Shown here one piece after another: positions 8,407 through 16,122 of a stretch of 64,000 nucleotides of DNA. A model generated the notes under the pieces. That model did no database searches. It was not told where the DNA came from and worked only from the letters and a program-made list of their open reading frames with translations. The translations under genes and the position numbers were made by a program. Origin of the DNA: Microbacterium sp. SSM24 (lineage in GTDB: Bacteria > Actinomycetota > Actinomycetes > Actinomycetales > Microbacteriaceae). Where the stretch lies: NCBI RefSeq assembly GCF_025989145.1, contig NZ_JAPDNQ010000001.1, forward strand, positions 496,001 to 560,000, given 5' to 3'. Every line of letters begins with the position of its first letter. Position 1 is the stretch's first letter.

Positions 8407-8412
8407 GGCCGG

Positions 8413-9291
8413 ATGACACGCGCACCCGGCCGGGTCGCCGATCCCCCTCGCGCGGTGAGCGCGGTCGAGCTCGAGCGGCAGGCGTTCCGCAAGCGGCAGG
8501 GCACCCGCTCGGTCGTGATCAGCGTCGTTTCGACGCTCGTCATCGCGGCCGCCGTGTGGGTGTTCATCGTGAACACCCCCGGCTGGTCCCGCGTGCAGCA
8601 GCAGTTCTTCGACCCCGAGGTGGCGCTCGCGTCGCTCCCCCGCGTGTGGGACGGATTCCTGCTCAACCTGCGGGTGCTCGCCATGGCGTCGGTGCTCGTG
8701 CTGGTGTTCGGGCTCCTTCTGGCGACGCTGCGCACCCTGCGCGGACCGGTCTGGCTGCCGCTGCGTGCGCTGGCCGCCGGCTACACCGATCTGTTCCGCG
8801 GCATCCCGCTCATCATCGTGCTCTACCTCGTCGGCTTCGGGATCCCGGGGCTCGACTTCATCCCCGTGCGACTGCCGACGGAGTTCTGGGGGACTGTCGC
8901 CATCACGCTGACCTATTCGGCGTACGTGTCGGAGGTGTTCCGCGCGGGCATCGAGGCGGTGCACCCGTCGCAGCGCCACGCCGCTCGGTCGCTCGGCCTG
9001 AGCCACGGGCAGACGATGCGGTTCGTCGTCGTGCCGCAGGCCGTGCGCAAGGTCACTCCCGCGCTCATGAACGACTTCGTCGCGATGCAGAAGGATGTCG
9101 GGCTCATCTCGATCATCGGCGCCGTCGATGCCGTCCGCGCCGCGCAGATCGAAACCGCCGCGTACTTCAACTTCACGCCCTACGTCGTCGCCGCGGTGCT
9201 GTTCGTGCTCCTCGCGATTCCGACCATCCGCCTCACGGACTGGTACACCGCGCGGGTGCGTTCGCGGGAGCAGATCGGGGGCATCGTATGA
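8413..9291 (+). CDS. amino-acid ABC transporter permease
   Basis: A 292-residue HisM/GlnP-type permease. After an N-terminal span at about residues 36-55 it carries the usual five-span core. The EAA loop that docks the ATPase is EVFRAGIEAVHPSQRHAARSLGL, with the conserved G. The segment ALMNDFVAMQKDVGLISIIG is typical of the polar amino-acid family. It overlaps the ATPase gene by the ATGA arrangement at 9288-9291. The long N-terminal extension before the core is common in actinobacterial members. Confidence 0.9.
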   Translation: MTRAPGRVADPPRAVSAVELERQAFRKRQGTRSVVISVVSTLVIAAAVWVFIVNTPGWSRVQQQFFDPEVALASLPRVWDGFLLNLRVLAMASVLVLVFGLLLATLRTLRGPVWLPLRALAAGYTDLFRGIPLIIVLYLVGFGIPGLDFIPVRLPTEFWGTVAITLTYSAYVSEVFRAGIEAVHPSQRHAARSLGLSHGQTMRFVVVPQAVRKVTPALMNDFVAMQKDVGLISIIGAVDAVRAAQIETAAYFNFTPYVVAAVLFVLLAIPTIRLTDWYTARVRSREQIGGIV

Positions 9292-10022
9292 CCGCCGTGC
9301 TGCAGGTCGAGGACGTCTGGAAGTCCTTCGGCGACCACGACGTGCTCCAGGGAATCGACCTCGAGGTGGAACCCGGCGAGGTCGTCGCCCTCATCGGCGC
9401 GAGCGGGTCGGGCAAGTCCACGCTGCTGCGCACGATCAATCTGCTCGAGCCGATCGACGACGGACGCATCCGCCTCGCAGGGACCGACATCAGCGATCCG
9501 CGGGTGGACGTCGACGCGGTGCGTGCCCGGATCGGCGTCGTCTTCCAGCAGTACAACCTGTTCCCGCACCTCACGGTGAGGGACAACATCACCCTCGCGC
9601 TGCGCCACGTGCACCGGTATCCGAAGGCGAAGGCGGATGCCGCGGCATCCGCTCTGCTGGAGCGCGTGGGACTCGCCGAGAAGGCGGGCGACCACCCCGA
9701 CCGCCTGTCCGGGGGCCAGCAGCAGCGGGTCGCGATCGCGCGCGCCCTCGCGACCACGCCCGACCTGCTGCTCCTCGACGAGATCACCTCGGCTCTCGAT
9801 CCGGAGCTCGTCGCCGATGTGCTCGACCTGGTGCGTTCGCTCGCCGACGACGGCATGACGATCGTCATGGCCACCCACGAGATGGCGTTCGCGCGCGACG
9901 TCGCGGACCGCGTCGTGTTCCTCGATGCGGGGCGCATCCTCGAGTCGGGGACGCCGGCCGAGGTGTTCGGCGCGCCGCAGGAGGATCGCACGCGCGAGTT
10001 CCTCGCCCGATTCACCGCGTAG
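9288..10022 (+). CDS. amino-acid ABC transporter ATP-binding protein
   Basis: A 244-residue GlnQ/HisP-type ATPase powering the upstream permease. Visible motifs: Walker A GASGSGKST, Q-loop VFQQYNLFPHL, signature LSGGQQQRVAIARAL, Walker B LLLLDEITSALD with catalytic Glu, and switch His in MATHEMAFARDVADRV. The ATG overlaps the permease stop, so the pair is translationally coupled. The stretch between Walker A and the Q-loop is typical of importers for polar amino acids. Confidence 0.92.
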   Translation: MTAVLQVEDVWKSFGDHDVLQGIDLEVEPGEVVALIGASGSGKSTLLRTINLLEPIDDGRIRLAGTDISDPRVDVDAVRARIGVVFQQYNLFPHLTVRDNITLALRHVHRYPKAKADAAASALLERVGLAEKAGDHPDRLSGGQQQRVAIARALATTPDLLLLDEITSALDPELVADVLDLVRSLADDGMTIVMATHEMAFARDVADRVVFLDAGRILESGTPAEVFGAPQEDRTREFLARFTA

Positions 10023-10093
10023 GGCCCGGCGGCGAATCTGCGCATCTGTGCGGGAACGCGCCTCGACCCCGCCGTAAGCGCGAGAATGGCGTC

Positions 10094-10483
10094 ATGAAGC
10101 AGACCGCCGTGTACCAGCCGGGTGTGTGCAACATCGGGCCCGCCGAGATCCGCCGACGCCGCGCGTCGGGCTGGCTGGGGCTCGCGATCGCCGTCATGTA
10201 CCTCGCTCTCGCGTTCGTGCTCGGCTGGGCCGCCCCGTGGCGGCTGCTCGTCGCCGTGCCGGTGTTCCTCTCGGCGCAGGGGTTCCTTCAGGCGGCGTTC
10301 CACTTCTGCGTCGGGTTCGCCTCGCGCGGTCTCTACAACTTCGGCGCGCTCGGCTCGGAGGAGTCGGTGCAGGATGCCGAGTTCCGCCGGAAGGACCTGC
10401 GCACGGCGCTGCTGATCACGGTGCTCGCCTTCGCGATCGCGGCCGTTGTGGCGGTGGGTGCTCTCCTCGTGCCGATCGGCTGA
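10094..10483 (+). CDS. small conserved membrane protein
   Basis: Encodes 129 residues with three hydrophobic segments at about residues 27-45, 48-66 and 105-127. The linker QDAEFRRKDLRTAL is polar and the N-terminal 25 residues are basic. No known domain recognised. No Shine-Dalgarno sequence is apparent before the ATG, so it may be leaderless. It ends six bases before the convergent MmcQ-like gene, which leaves no room for a terminator between them. Confidence 0.65.
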   Translation: MKQTAVYQPGVCNIGPAEIRRRRASGWLGLAIAVMYLALAFVLGWAAPWRLLVAVPVFLSAQGFLQAAFHFCVGFASRGLYNFGALGSEESVQDAEFRRKDLRTALLITVLAFAIAAVVAVGALLVPIG

Positions 10484-10489
10484 CCGCCC

Positions 10490-10888
10490 TCAGGCCGTGA
10501 CCTCGCCCGCGGCGTCGAACTCGCGCCGCAGGTACTGCGGCGCCTGCGTGCGCCAGGCCTCAGTCACGAGCTCGGCGAGATGGTCGGCGTCGACCCCGGC
10601 CATGCGGAACGCGACCTTCGGCTCGCTCCAGGCAGTGGTCGCCGGCAGGAAGACGTCGGGCTGCATCTCGCGGAGCGCGAGCGCGTCGACCTTGTCGGCG
10701 ATCCTCACCGCGACGACGAGTTCGCGAGCCACGATCGCGCGCACGTCTTCGGGGATGCTCGGCCACGGGTGGCACTCCCACGCGTAGAGCTTGTTGCGGA
10801 CGAACCATGCGGCGCCCCCGGTGGTCGCGCGCTCCTCGCTGCCGGGCAGACCACCGGCGATGCGCCGGACGTCGTCGAGGGTGGCCAC
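10490..10888 (-). CDS. MmcQ/YjbR-family protein
   Basis: A 132-residue protein of the MmcQ/YjbR fold (a small DNA-binding-like alpha/beta domain). It begins MATLDDVRRIAGGLPG, the usual N-terminus, and contains RNKLYAWECHPWPS and SEPKVAFRMAGVDADHLAELV, the conserved core. The start is taken as the GTG at 10888, with a TACGCT -10-like hexamer a few bases upstream (leaderless). A longer in-frame extension upstream is not part of the family. Biological role unknown. Confidence 0.78.
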   Translation of the reverse strand: MATLDDVRRIAGGLPGSEERATTGGAAWFVRNKLYAWECHPWPSIPEDVRAIVARELVVAVRIADKVDALALREMQPDVFLPATTAWSEPKVAFRMAGVDADHLAELVTEAWRTQAPQYLRREFDAAGEVTA

Positions 10889-10956
10889 CCCGCGAGCGTA
10901 TGCCTCACCCCCGACATCCCACCGGATCAGACGCGTTCGCGCGCGTCGGCTGCGAC

Positions 10957-11439
10957 TCAGCAGTGCCCGGTGTACATGTACACCTTCGCTCCCCAGTTGT
11001 CGACCTTGTGCCAGCGCCCGGTCGTCTGGCCAACCCGGTCGGTCTTCGTCTTGATGTCCCAGAAGATGCCCCCGTACGTGATGACGCACCGGCCCGACGG
11101 CACCCAGACGGCATCCCAGTCCCAGCCGACGGGCGTTCTGCCGCCCGGCGACACGCTCGCCTTCTTCGCGCCGGCCTGGACGGTCGTCGTGTTGACGTAG
11201 TCGGTCGACGCGGTGAACGTCCAGCTCCCGTAGTTGCGCATGTAGCCGCAGCTGGGGGGATTGCCGTTGCACGGTTCGGCGGCGGCGTTGGCCGGCACGG
11301 CCGCCCCCAGGACCGAGACGGCCGCGAGCGCGAGGCCCGCAGCCACCATTGCGACCCGGCGCCTGCGTGATGGTCGTGCCGTGGCCGCGGCAGGGCCCGT
11401 CGTCAGTGGTTCGCGGTCGATCGAGGCGACATCGTTCAT
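10957..11439 (-). CDS. secreted small cysteine-containing protein
   Basis: Encodes 160 residues. An arginine-rich n-region (RPSRRRR) precedes a hydrophobic helix and an AANA-type signal peptidase I site, leaving a mature protein of roughly 100 residues. The mature part has four cysteines (PCNGNPPSCGYM, GRCVITYG and a C-terminal HC) and many tryptophans, consistent with a small disulfide-stabilised extracellular domain. ATG 11439 is preceded by TAGCCT at 11449-11454, a leaderless arrangement. I do not recognise the family. Confidence 0.7.
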   Translation of the reverse strand: MNDVASIDREPLTTGPAAATARPSRRRRVAMVAAGLALAAVSVLGAAVPANAAAEPCNGNPPSCGYMRNYGSWTFTASTDYVNTTTVQAGAKKASVSPGGRTPVGWDWDAVWVPSGRCVITYGGIFWDIKTKTDRVGQTTGRWHKVDNWGAKVYMYTGHC

Positions 11440-11533
11440 GTGCACGAGGCTAGGGGGCACCCGCGCCCCTGTGGTTACGATTCCGTTAACCTGCACTCGC
11501 GGTCTGCGCTCCGGCCGACGCATCCCGACCGGG

Positions 11534-12304
11534 TCAGACGCGTTCGCGCACCACCTTGGCCGTCGCGGCGGGGTCGGGTCGGTGCATGACCGACTCGGGA
11601 ACGATCACGAGCTCGGCGTTCGGCATGGCCTCGGCCAGTCGGTCGGCGGCCGTCACCAGGATCGGGAAGGTCTGCTCGCCGCGCAGGATCGTGACCGGCG
11701 TCACGGCGCGCATCTCGGGCGTCGGCGTCGACACCTTCGCCGTCAGCGTCGCGTCGTACACCGTCGACTGCGCGAGCGGCACGAGGGAGGCGAACAGCTC
11801 GCTCTGCCGAATCTGCTCGACCATCGCGGGCGGCAGCTCGACCGCCTCGAGCTGGAAGGTCACGACCGCCTCGTCGCGTCGGTCGTCGTCGACCAGCTGC
11901 TGCAGGCGCTCGGCCAGCCGCGGGTCGGGCTCGTCGACGCCGAAGCGGAACGGCGGCTCGGAGAGGAAGAGCGCGCGCAGCGGGACTCCCCGCGACGCGG
12001 CGTACAGCGCGAGGATCGCGCCCGACGAGTGGCCGAGCGCCATCGCCTCGCCGCCGACCGCGTCGACCACAGCCGCGAGATCGTTCGCCTCATCGTCGGG
12101 GGTCGAGCCGCGCCGGTCGCCGCTCGCACCGCGCGCACGCCGGTCGAGCGTGACGGCCGTGAACCCGGCGCCCGCCAGCGCTTCGGCGAGCGCGCGCGCG
12201 TCGGCGGCCACCGAGAACGCGCCGCCGACGATCACGATCGTCGGCCCGTCGCCGAGGCGCTCGAATGCGATCGTCGTTCCGTCGGCCGAGGTCGTCGTGT
12301 CCAT
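11534..12304 (-). CDS. alpha/beta hydrolase
   Basis: A 256-residue alpha/beta-hydrolase. The nucleophile elbow is GHSSGA (Ser in GHSSG), the oxyanion region is VIVGGAFS, and the acid and His lie towards the C-terminus (catalytic His probably in PESVMHRPDP). Substrate unknown; esterase-like and peptidase-like members share this layout. The start is ATG 12304 with a TTCACT hexamer upstream and no Shine-Dalgarno sequence. An in-frame upstream extension runs through a family A repeat and is rejected. Confidence 0.82.
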   Translation of the reverse strand: MDTTTSADGTTIAFERLGDGPTIVIVGGAFSVAADARALAEALAGAGFTAVTLDRRARGASGDRRGSTPDDEANDLAAVVDAVGGEAMALGHSSGAILALYAASRGVPLRALFLSEPPFRFGVDEPDPRLAERLQQLVDDDRRDEAVVTFQLEAVELPPAMVEQIRQSELFASLVPLAQSTVYDATLTAKVSTPTPEMRAVTPVTILRGEQTFPILVTAADRLAEAMPNAELVIVPESVMHRPDPAATAKVVRERV

Positions 12305-12357
12305 ACCGAGAGTGAACCACTTCCGTCCGACATCCCGCCGCCCCTGACCTCTTCCCT

Positions 12358-12415
12358 CGAGTCGCCAAGACACGCCGGCACGTGGTCCGCCGCGCCGGAG
12401 TGTCTTGGCGACTCG
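12358..12415. repeat. 58-bp intergenic inverted repeat, family A copy 2
   Basis: Left arm CGAGTCGCCAAGACACGCC (12358-12376) and right arm GGAGTGTCTTGGCGACTCG (12397-12415), one mismatch, 20-nt core. It lies in a divergent promoter gap between the hydrolase and MarR genes, and its right arm ends three bases before the MarR operator. A terminator role is not plausible here. Confidence 0.92.
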
Positions 12416-12418
12416 GGT

Positions 12419-12459
12419 GAGTAAACAGGTTGACTTCGAGAGAGTCAACTGGTTTACTC
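12419..12459 (+). promoter_or_regulatory. MarR operator overlapping its own promoter
   Basis: Arms GAGTAAACAGGTTGACT (12419-12435) and AGTCAACTGGTTTACTC (12443-12459) are inverted repeats with one mismatched pair of positions and a 7-nt centre. The palindrome contains a good promoter: -35 TTGACT at 12430-12435, 17-bp spacer, -10 TTTACT at 12453-12458. The marR ATG is at 12465, so the message would be leaderless. Repressor bound here would cover both hexamers, which predicts tight autoregulation of marR and the flavoprotein. Confidence 0.8.
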
Positions 12460-12464
12460 AGGAC

Positions 12465-12929
12465 ATGTCCGACCGGCTGACCTTCACGCTCCACGAACTC
12501 CTCGCGGAGATCGACGCGTTCGCCGACACCGCCCTGCAGCAGGGCTACGGGGTGACCTACAACCACTTCCAGTTCCTCGCCGTCCTCTACGACGCCGAAC
12601 CGGCCGACATGACGACACTCGCCCACTGCCTCGGCGTCACGAAAGCCGCCGTCAGCAAGCGCGTGCCCGCACTCGTGGCCGACGGCTGGATCACGGCGAC
12701 CTCGCAGCCGGGCGCAGGACGCAGCATCCTGCTCTCACTCACCCCCAAGAGCACCGCGCTCGTACACGATGCCGGCGCCGTGCTCGACGAAGCCTTCGCC
12801 GAGATGCTCACACACCCCGCACTCGCCGACGATCCGATCGACGCGCCCCGCCTCAACGCGCAGCTCGTCGCCCTCACCGCATTCATCCGGGGGCAGCCCC
12901 GCCCCACCCATCAGGAGAACCGCGCATGA
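12465..12929 (+). CDS. MarR-family transcriptional regulator
   Basis: A 154-residue winged-helix regulator. The DNA-binding part is MTTLAHCLGVTKAAVSKRVPALVADGWI followed by the wing around SQPGAGRSILLSLT. One cysteine (Cys in AHCLGV) lies in the HTH and could sense oxidants or quinones, but this is inference. ATG 12465 sits directly after a palindromic operator-promoter. The gene overlaps the next one by ATGA. The pairing with a quinone-reductase-like flavoprotein suggests control by quinones or other electrophiles. Confidence 0.88.
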   Translation: MSDRLTFTLHELLAEIDAFADTALQQGYGVTYNHFQFLAVLYDAEPADMTTLAHCLGVTKAAVSKRVPALVADGWITATSQPGAGRSILLSLTPKSTALVHDAGAVLDEAFAEMLTHPALADDPIDAPRLNAQLVALTAFIRGQPRPTHQENRA

Positions 12930-13573
12930 ACGCTCCCCGCATCCTCGTCATCATCGGCACCCCGCTGCCCGGCAGCCTCAACCACGCACTCGCCGATGCG
13001 TACGCCGACGCCGCACGAACCGGCGGCGCCGACGTGCGCGTCGTCGACCTCGCGACCGACGCCGTGCCGCAGCATCCGTCCGTTCGCGATCAGCTGCGAC
13101 TGCCGCGCACCGACGACGACCTCGCCCTCGACCCCGCAGTCGCCGAATACGTCGCCGACGTCGACTGGGCCGACCACATCGCGATCTTCTTCCCGCAGTG
13201 GTGGGGCTCCTCACCTGCGGCGCTCAAGACCTGGATCGACCGGGTCTTCGTGTCCGGCTTCGCCTACCGCTACCGCCCGACGGGTCGGCTGTGGGACAAG
13301 CTGCTCACCGGCCGCACCGCGCGCATCGTCATGACGATGGACTCCCCCACGAGCTGGAACGCGTGGGCGTATCGCGACGCTGCGATCCGATCGCTGCGCA
13401 ACGCGACCCTGGAGTTCTGCGGCGTCCGTGTGAACGGCGTGACCCGGCTCTCGGCGGTGCGGCACCGCGCGGACGCCGACCGCGAGCGCTGGATCGGCGG
13501 CATGGCATCGTTCGGCGCGACGGACGCCGGTTCAGTCTCGGTGCGCCCGCGGGAGGCGGCCGTCCCCGCCTGA
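12926..13573 (+). CDS. flavodoxin-fold NAD(P)H dehydrogenase (quinone)
   Basis: A 215-residue protein of the flavodoxin-2 / NAD(P)H:quinone oxidoreductase group (MdaB/NQO1-like). The FMN or FAD phosphate loop is at the N-terminus (IIGTPLPGSLNHALAD) and the typical FFPQWWGSSPAALKTWIDRV segment follows. Such enzymes reduce quinones by two electrons and so limit radical formation. AGGAG precedes the ATG, which overlaps the marR stop. Co-expression from the marR operator-promoter is expected. Confidence 0.87.
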   Translation: MNAPRILVIIGTPLPGSLNHALADAYADAARTGGADVRVVDLATDAVPQHPSVRDQLRLPRTDDDLALDPAVAEYVADVDWADHIAIFFPQWWGSSPAALKTWIDRVFVSGFAYRYRPTGRLWDKLLTGRTARIVMTMDSPTSWNAWAYRDAAIRSLRNATLEFCGVRVNGVTRLSAVRHRADADRERWIGGMASFGATDAGSVSVRPREAAVPA

Positions 13574-13587
13574 CCGGCCGATGTCCT

Positions 13588-13645
13588 CGAGTCGCCGAGA
13601 CACGCCGGCGCGACGCTCCTCGGCCCGGCGTGTCTTGGCGACTCG
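13588..13645. repeat. 58-bp intergenic inverted repeat, family A copy 3
   Basis: Left arm CGAGTCGCCGAGACACGCC (13588-13606), 20-nt core, right arm GGCGTGTCTTGGCGACTCG (13627-13645), one mismatch. It lies in the convergent gap between the flavoprotein gene and folD, the one position where a bidirectional terminator role would fit. Confidence 0.92.
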
Positions 13646-13683
13646 TCGGAGACTCGTCGGGAACCCGTCGGCGACTCTCGCCG

Positions 13684-14559
13684 CTACCCGCGCTCCGCAG
13701 CCTCGACGACGTTGGTCATCAGCAGCGCGACGGTCATCGGGCCGACTCCGCCGGGGTTGGGCGAGACCCAGCCGGCGACCTCGGCGACGTCCGGAGCGAC
13801 ATCCCCGTGCACCTTCGACTTGCCGGTCTCGGGGTCGACCTCGCGGGTGACGCCGACGTCGAGCACCGCCGCACCCGGCTTCACGTCCTCGGCGCGCACG
13901 ACGTGCTTCACGCCTGCCGCCGCGACGATGACGTCGGCCTGACGCAGGTGGTGCGCGAGGTCGGCGGTGCCGGTGTGGGTGAGCGTCACGGTCGCGTTGT
14001 ACTCCCGGCGGGTCAGCAGCAGGCCGATCGAGCGCCCGATCGTCACGCCGCGACCGACCACGACCACGTCCTTGCCGTTCAGGTCGTAGCCGTTGCGCGT
14101 CAGCAGCTCGATCACGCCGCGGGGCGTGCACGGCAGCGGCGACGTGATCGGCGTGTTCACGTTGAGCACGAGGCGTCCGAGGTTCGTCGGATGCAGGCCG
14201 TCGGCGTCCTTGGCGGGATCGATGCGTTCGAGGATCGCGTCGGTGTCGATGTGCTTCGGCAGCGGCAGCTGCACGATGTAGCCGTGGCAGGCGGGGTCGG
14301 CGTTGAGCTCGTCGATCAGCGCCTCGACGTCGGCCTGCGTGGCGTCGGCCGGCAGCTCGCGCTGGATCGAGTTCATGCCGATCGACTCGGACTCGCGGTG
14401 CTTCATCCCGACGTACAGCTGCGATGCCGGGTCAGCGCCCACGAGGACGGTCGCGATGCCGGGCGTGATGCCGCGCTCCTTGAGCGCGGCGACCCGCACG
14501 GCGAGCTCCGCCTTGATGTCGGCCGCTGCGGCCTTGCCGTCCAGTCGGACCGCGACCAT
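13684..14559 (-). CDS. folD: methylene-THF dehydrogenase / methenyl-THF cyclohydrolase
   Basis: A 291-residue bifunctional FolD. It converts 5,10-methylene-THF to 10-formyl-THF, the donor used by PurH and PurN. Visible motifs: Tyr49 and catalytic Lys53 in [33 protein letters not shown], the dinucleotide motif [13 protein letters not shown] and the C-terminal [15 protein letters not shown]. The ATG overlaps the glyA stop by one base (TAATG), so it is translated with glyA and falls under the same riboswitch. Confidence 0.95.
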   Translation of the reverse strand: MVAVRLDGKAAAADIKAELAVRVAALKERGITPGIATVLVGADPASQLYVGMKHRESESIGMNSIQRELPADATQADVEALIDELNADPACHGYIVQLPLPKHIDTDAILERIDPAKDADGLHPTNLGRLVLNVNTPITSPLPCTPRGVIELLTRNGYDLNGKDVVVVGRGVTIGRSIGLLLTRREYNATVTLTHTGTADLAHHLRQADVIVAAAGVKHVVRAEDVKPGAAVLDVGVTREVDPETGKSKVHGDVAPDVAEVAGWVSPNPGGVGPMTVALLMTNVVEAAERG

Positions 14560-15833
14560 TACTGCTGCAGGCCCGGGTAGAGCGGGAAGGCGGCGGTCAG
14601 TGCGGCGACCCTCGTGCGCAGTGCCTCGACGTCGGCTCCGGGGAGCAGGGCGAGCGCGATGACGTCGGCGACCTCGGTGAACTCGGCGTCGCCGAAACCG
14701 CGGGTGGCCAGTGCCGGGGTGCCGATGCGCAGCCCCGAGGTCACCATCGGCGGCCGCGGGTCGTTGGGAACCGCGTTGCGGTTGACCGTGATGTGGATCT
14801 CGTGGAGGAGGTCCTCGGCCTGCTTGCCGTCGATCTCGGCGTTGCGCAGGTCGACGAGCACGAGGTGCACGTCGGTGCCTCCGGAGCGGACCGTGATGCC
14901 GGCATCCGCCACGTCCTGCTGCTGAAGGCGCTCGGCGATGATGTGGGCGCCGCTGAGGACGCGCTCCTGGCGCTCCTTGAACTCGGGGGTTCCGGCGAGC
15001 TTGAACGCGGTCGCCTTCGCGGCGATCACGTGCATGAGCGGTCCGCCCTGCTGGCCGGGGAACACGGCGGAGTTGATTTTCTTGGCGATGTCGGCGTCGT
15101 TGGTGAGGATGAAGCCCGACCGCGGGCCGCCGATGGTCTTGTGCACGGTCGACGACACGACGTGCGCGTGGGGCACAGGGTTCGGGTGCAGGCCAGCCGC
15201 CACGAGTCCGGCGAAGTGCGCCATGTCGACCCAGAGGAGCGCTCCGACCTCGTCCGCGATCGCGCGGAACGCGGCGAAGTCGAGCTGACGCGGGTAGGCC
15301 GACCAGCCGGCGATGATGACCTTGGGCTGGTGCTCGATCGCGAGACGGCGCACCTCGTCCATGTCGATCGTCGAGGTCTCGGGGTCGACGCCGTACGCGA
15401 CGATGTTGTAGAGACGGCCCGAGAAGTTGATCTTCATCCCGTGCGTGAGGTGGCCGCCCTGGTCGAGCGACAGGCCCAGCAGCGTGTCGCCGGGGCGTGC
15501 GATCGCGTGCAGCACGGCGGCGTTCGCGGTGGCTCCGGAGTGGGGCTGCACGTTGGCGAACTCGGCGCCGAACAGTTCCTTGGCACGGGCGATCGCGAGT
15601 TCCTCGGCGACGTCGACCTCTTCGCAGCCGCCGTAGTAGCGGCGACCCGGGTAGCCCTCGGCGTACTTGTTGGTGAGCACAGAGCCCTGCGACTGCAGCA
15701 CCGAGACCGGCACGAAGTTCTCGGAGGCGATCATCTCGAGATAGCCGCGCTGGCGGTCGAGCTCGCGCTCGAGCACCTGGGCGATCTCGGGGTCGACCTC
15801 GGCGAGCGGGGCGTTGAAGTACTGATCGGTCAT
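14559..15833 (-). CDS. glyA: serine hydroxymethyltransferase
   Basis: A 424-residue PLP enzyme interconverting serine + THF with glycine + 5,10-methylene-THF. The PLP lysine is Lys232 in [40 protein letters not shown] and VDMAHFAGL are the usual substrate and cofactor motifs. The start MTDQYFN has AAGGAGA upstream. The upstream leader contains a ZTP riboswitch. It forms an operon with folD. Confidence 0.96.
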   Translation of the reverse strand: MTDQYFNAPLAEVDPEIAQVLERELDRQRGYLEMIASENFVPVSVLQSQGSVLTNKYAEGYPGRRYYGGCEEVDVAEELAIARAKELFGAEFANVQPHSGATANAAVLHAIARPGDTLLGLSLDQGGHLTHGMKINFSGRLYNIVAYGVDPETSTIDMDEVRRLAIEHQPKVIIAGWSAYPRQLDFAAFRAIADEVGALLWVDMAHFAGLVAAGLHPNPVPHAHVVSSTVHKTIGGPRSGFILTNDADIAKKINSAVFPGQQGGPLMHVIAAKATAFKLAGTPEFKERQERVLSGAHIIAERLQQQDVADAGITVRSGGTDVHLVLVDLRNAEIDGKQAEDLLHEIHITVNRNAVPNDPRPPMVTSGLRIGTPALATRGFGDAEFTEVADVIALALLPGADVEALRTRVAALTAAFPLYPGLQQ

Positions 15834-15866
15834 GACGATCTCCTTGACGACGGCTTTCGGGGTACG

Positions 15867-15881
15867 CGGCACGGGGTGCCG
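15867..15881 (-). other. hairpin between ZTP aptamer and glyA start
   Basis: A perfect 6-bp hairpin, CGGCAC / GTGCCG with a 3-nt loop, lies between the aptamer and the ribosome binding site of glyA. There is no U-tract after it. It may belong to the expression platform, for example by competing with the end of the aptamer or gating access to the downstream AAGGAG. Confidence 0.4.
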
Positions 15882-15893
15882 GGAAACACATCG

Positions 15894-15968
15894 GCCCAGG
15901 CGTGCGGTCGAATGCCGTTGTCGGTCGCTCCCCGGTGGTGTCCCACCTCAACGCCAGTCGCGACACCC
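15894..15968 (-). ncRNA. ZTP riboswitch (pfl motif) controlling glyA-folD
   Basis: Read on the minus strand, the leader begins GGGTGTCGCGACTGGCG, then a GGTGG / CCACC hairpin arm and CGGGGAGCGACC. After a variable loop the conserved second part CCGCACGCCTGGGC follows. These are the two conserved halves of the pfl/ZTP aptamer, joined by a pseudoknot. ZTP (5-amino-imidazole-4-carboxamide riboside triphosphate) accumulates when 10-formyl-THF is short and switches on one-carbon genes. Its place before glyA-folD matches known targets. Not tested by covariance model. Confidence 0.85.
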
Positions 15969-15996
15969 CGAGCATATCGGATGCCGCGCCCTCGAC

Positions 15997-16054
15997 CGAG
16001 TCGCCAAGACACGCCGTGACACTGCACCGGGGAACGGCGTGTCTTGGCGACTCG
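15997..16054. repeat. 58-bp intergenic inverted repeat, family A copy 4
   Basis: Left arm CGAGTCGCCAAGACACGCC (15997-16015) and right arm GGCGTGTCTTGGCGACTCG (16036-16054), perfect 19-bp complementarity, 20-nt core. It lies in the divergent gap between the glyA riboswitch leader and the hexosaminidase gene, upstream of both. Confidence 0.95.
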
Positions 16055-16104
16055 ATGAAATCTGGCATCGCTGGTGCGCGGGCGGTAAAGTGGGGCAACG
16101 CCTA

Positions 16105-16122
16105 TTTGTTAGGACTCTTTAC
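16105..16122 (+). promoter_or_regulatory. possible ROK-repressor half site before hexosaminidase
   Basis: TTTGTTAGGA, a 5-nt spacer and TAC run directly up to the ATG at 16123. The palindrome touching the ROK gene start (27289-27315) reads TTTGTTAGTA, 5-nt spacer, TAC. Nine of ten left-arm bases and the spacer length agree; the right arm is largely lost. The AGGA of the ribosome binding site lies inside. A TAAAGT -10-like hexamer is at 16086-16091, so binding would act as a roadblock. Confidence 0.4.

Noticed and set aside
12358..16054. Family A elements as ordinary Rho-independent terminators
   Set aside because: Copies at 12358 and 15997 lie upstream of two divergent genes, the stems have 20-nt loops and no U-tract follows.
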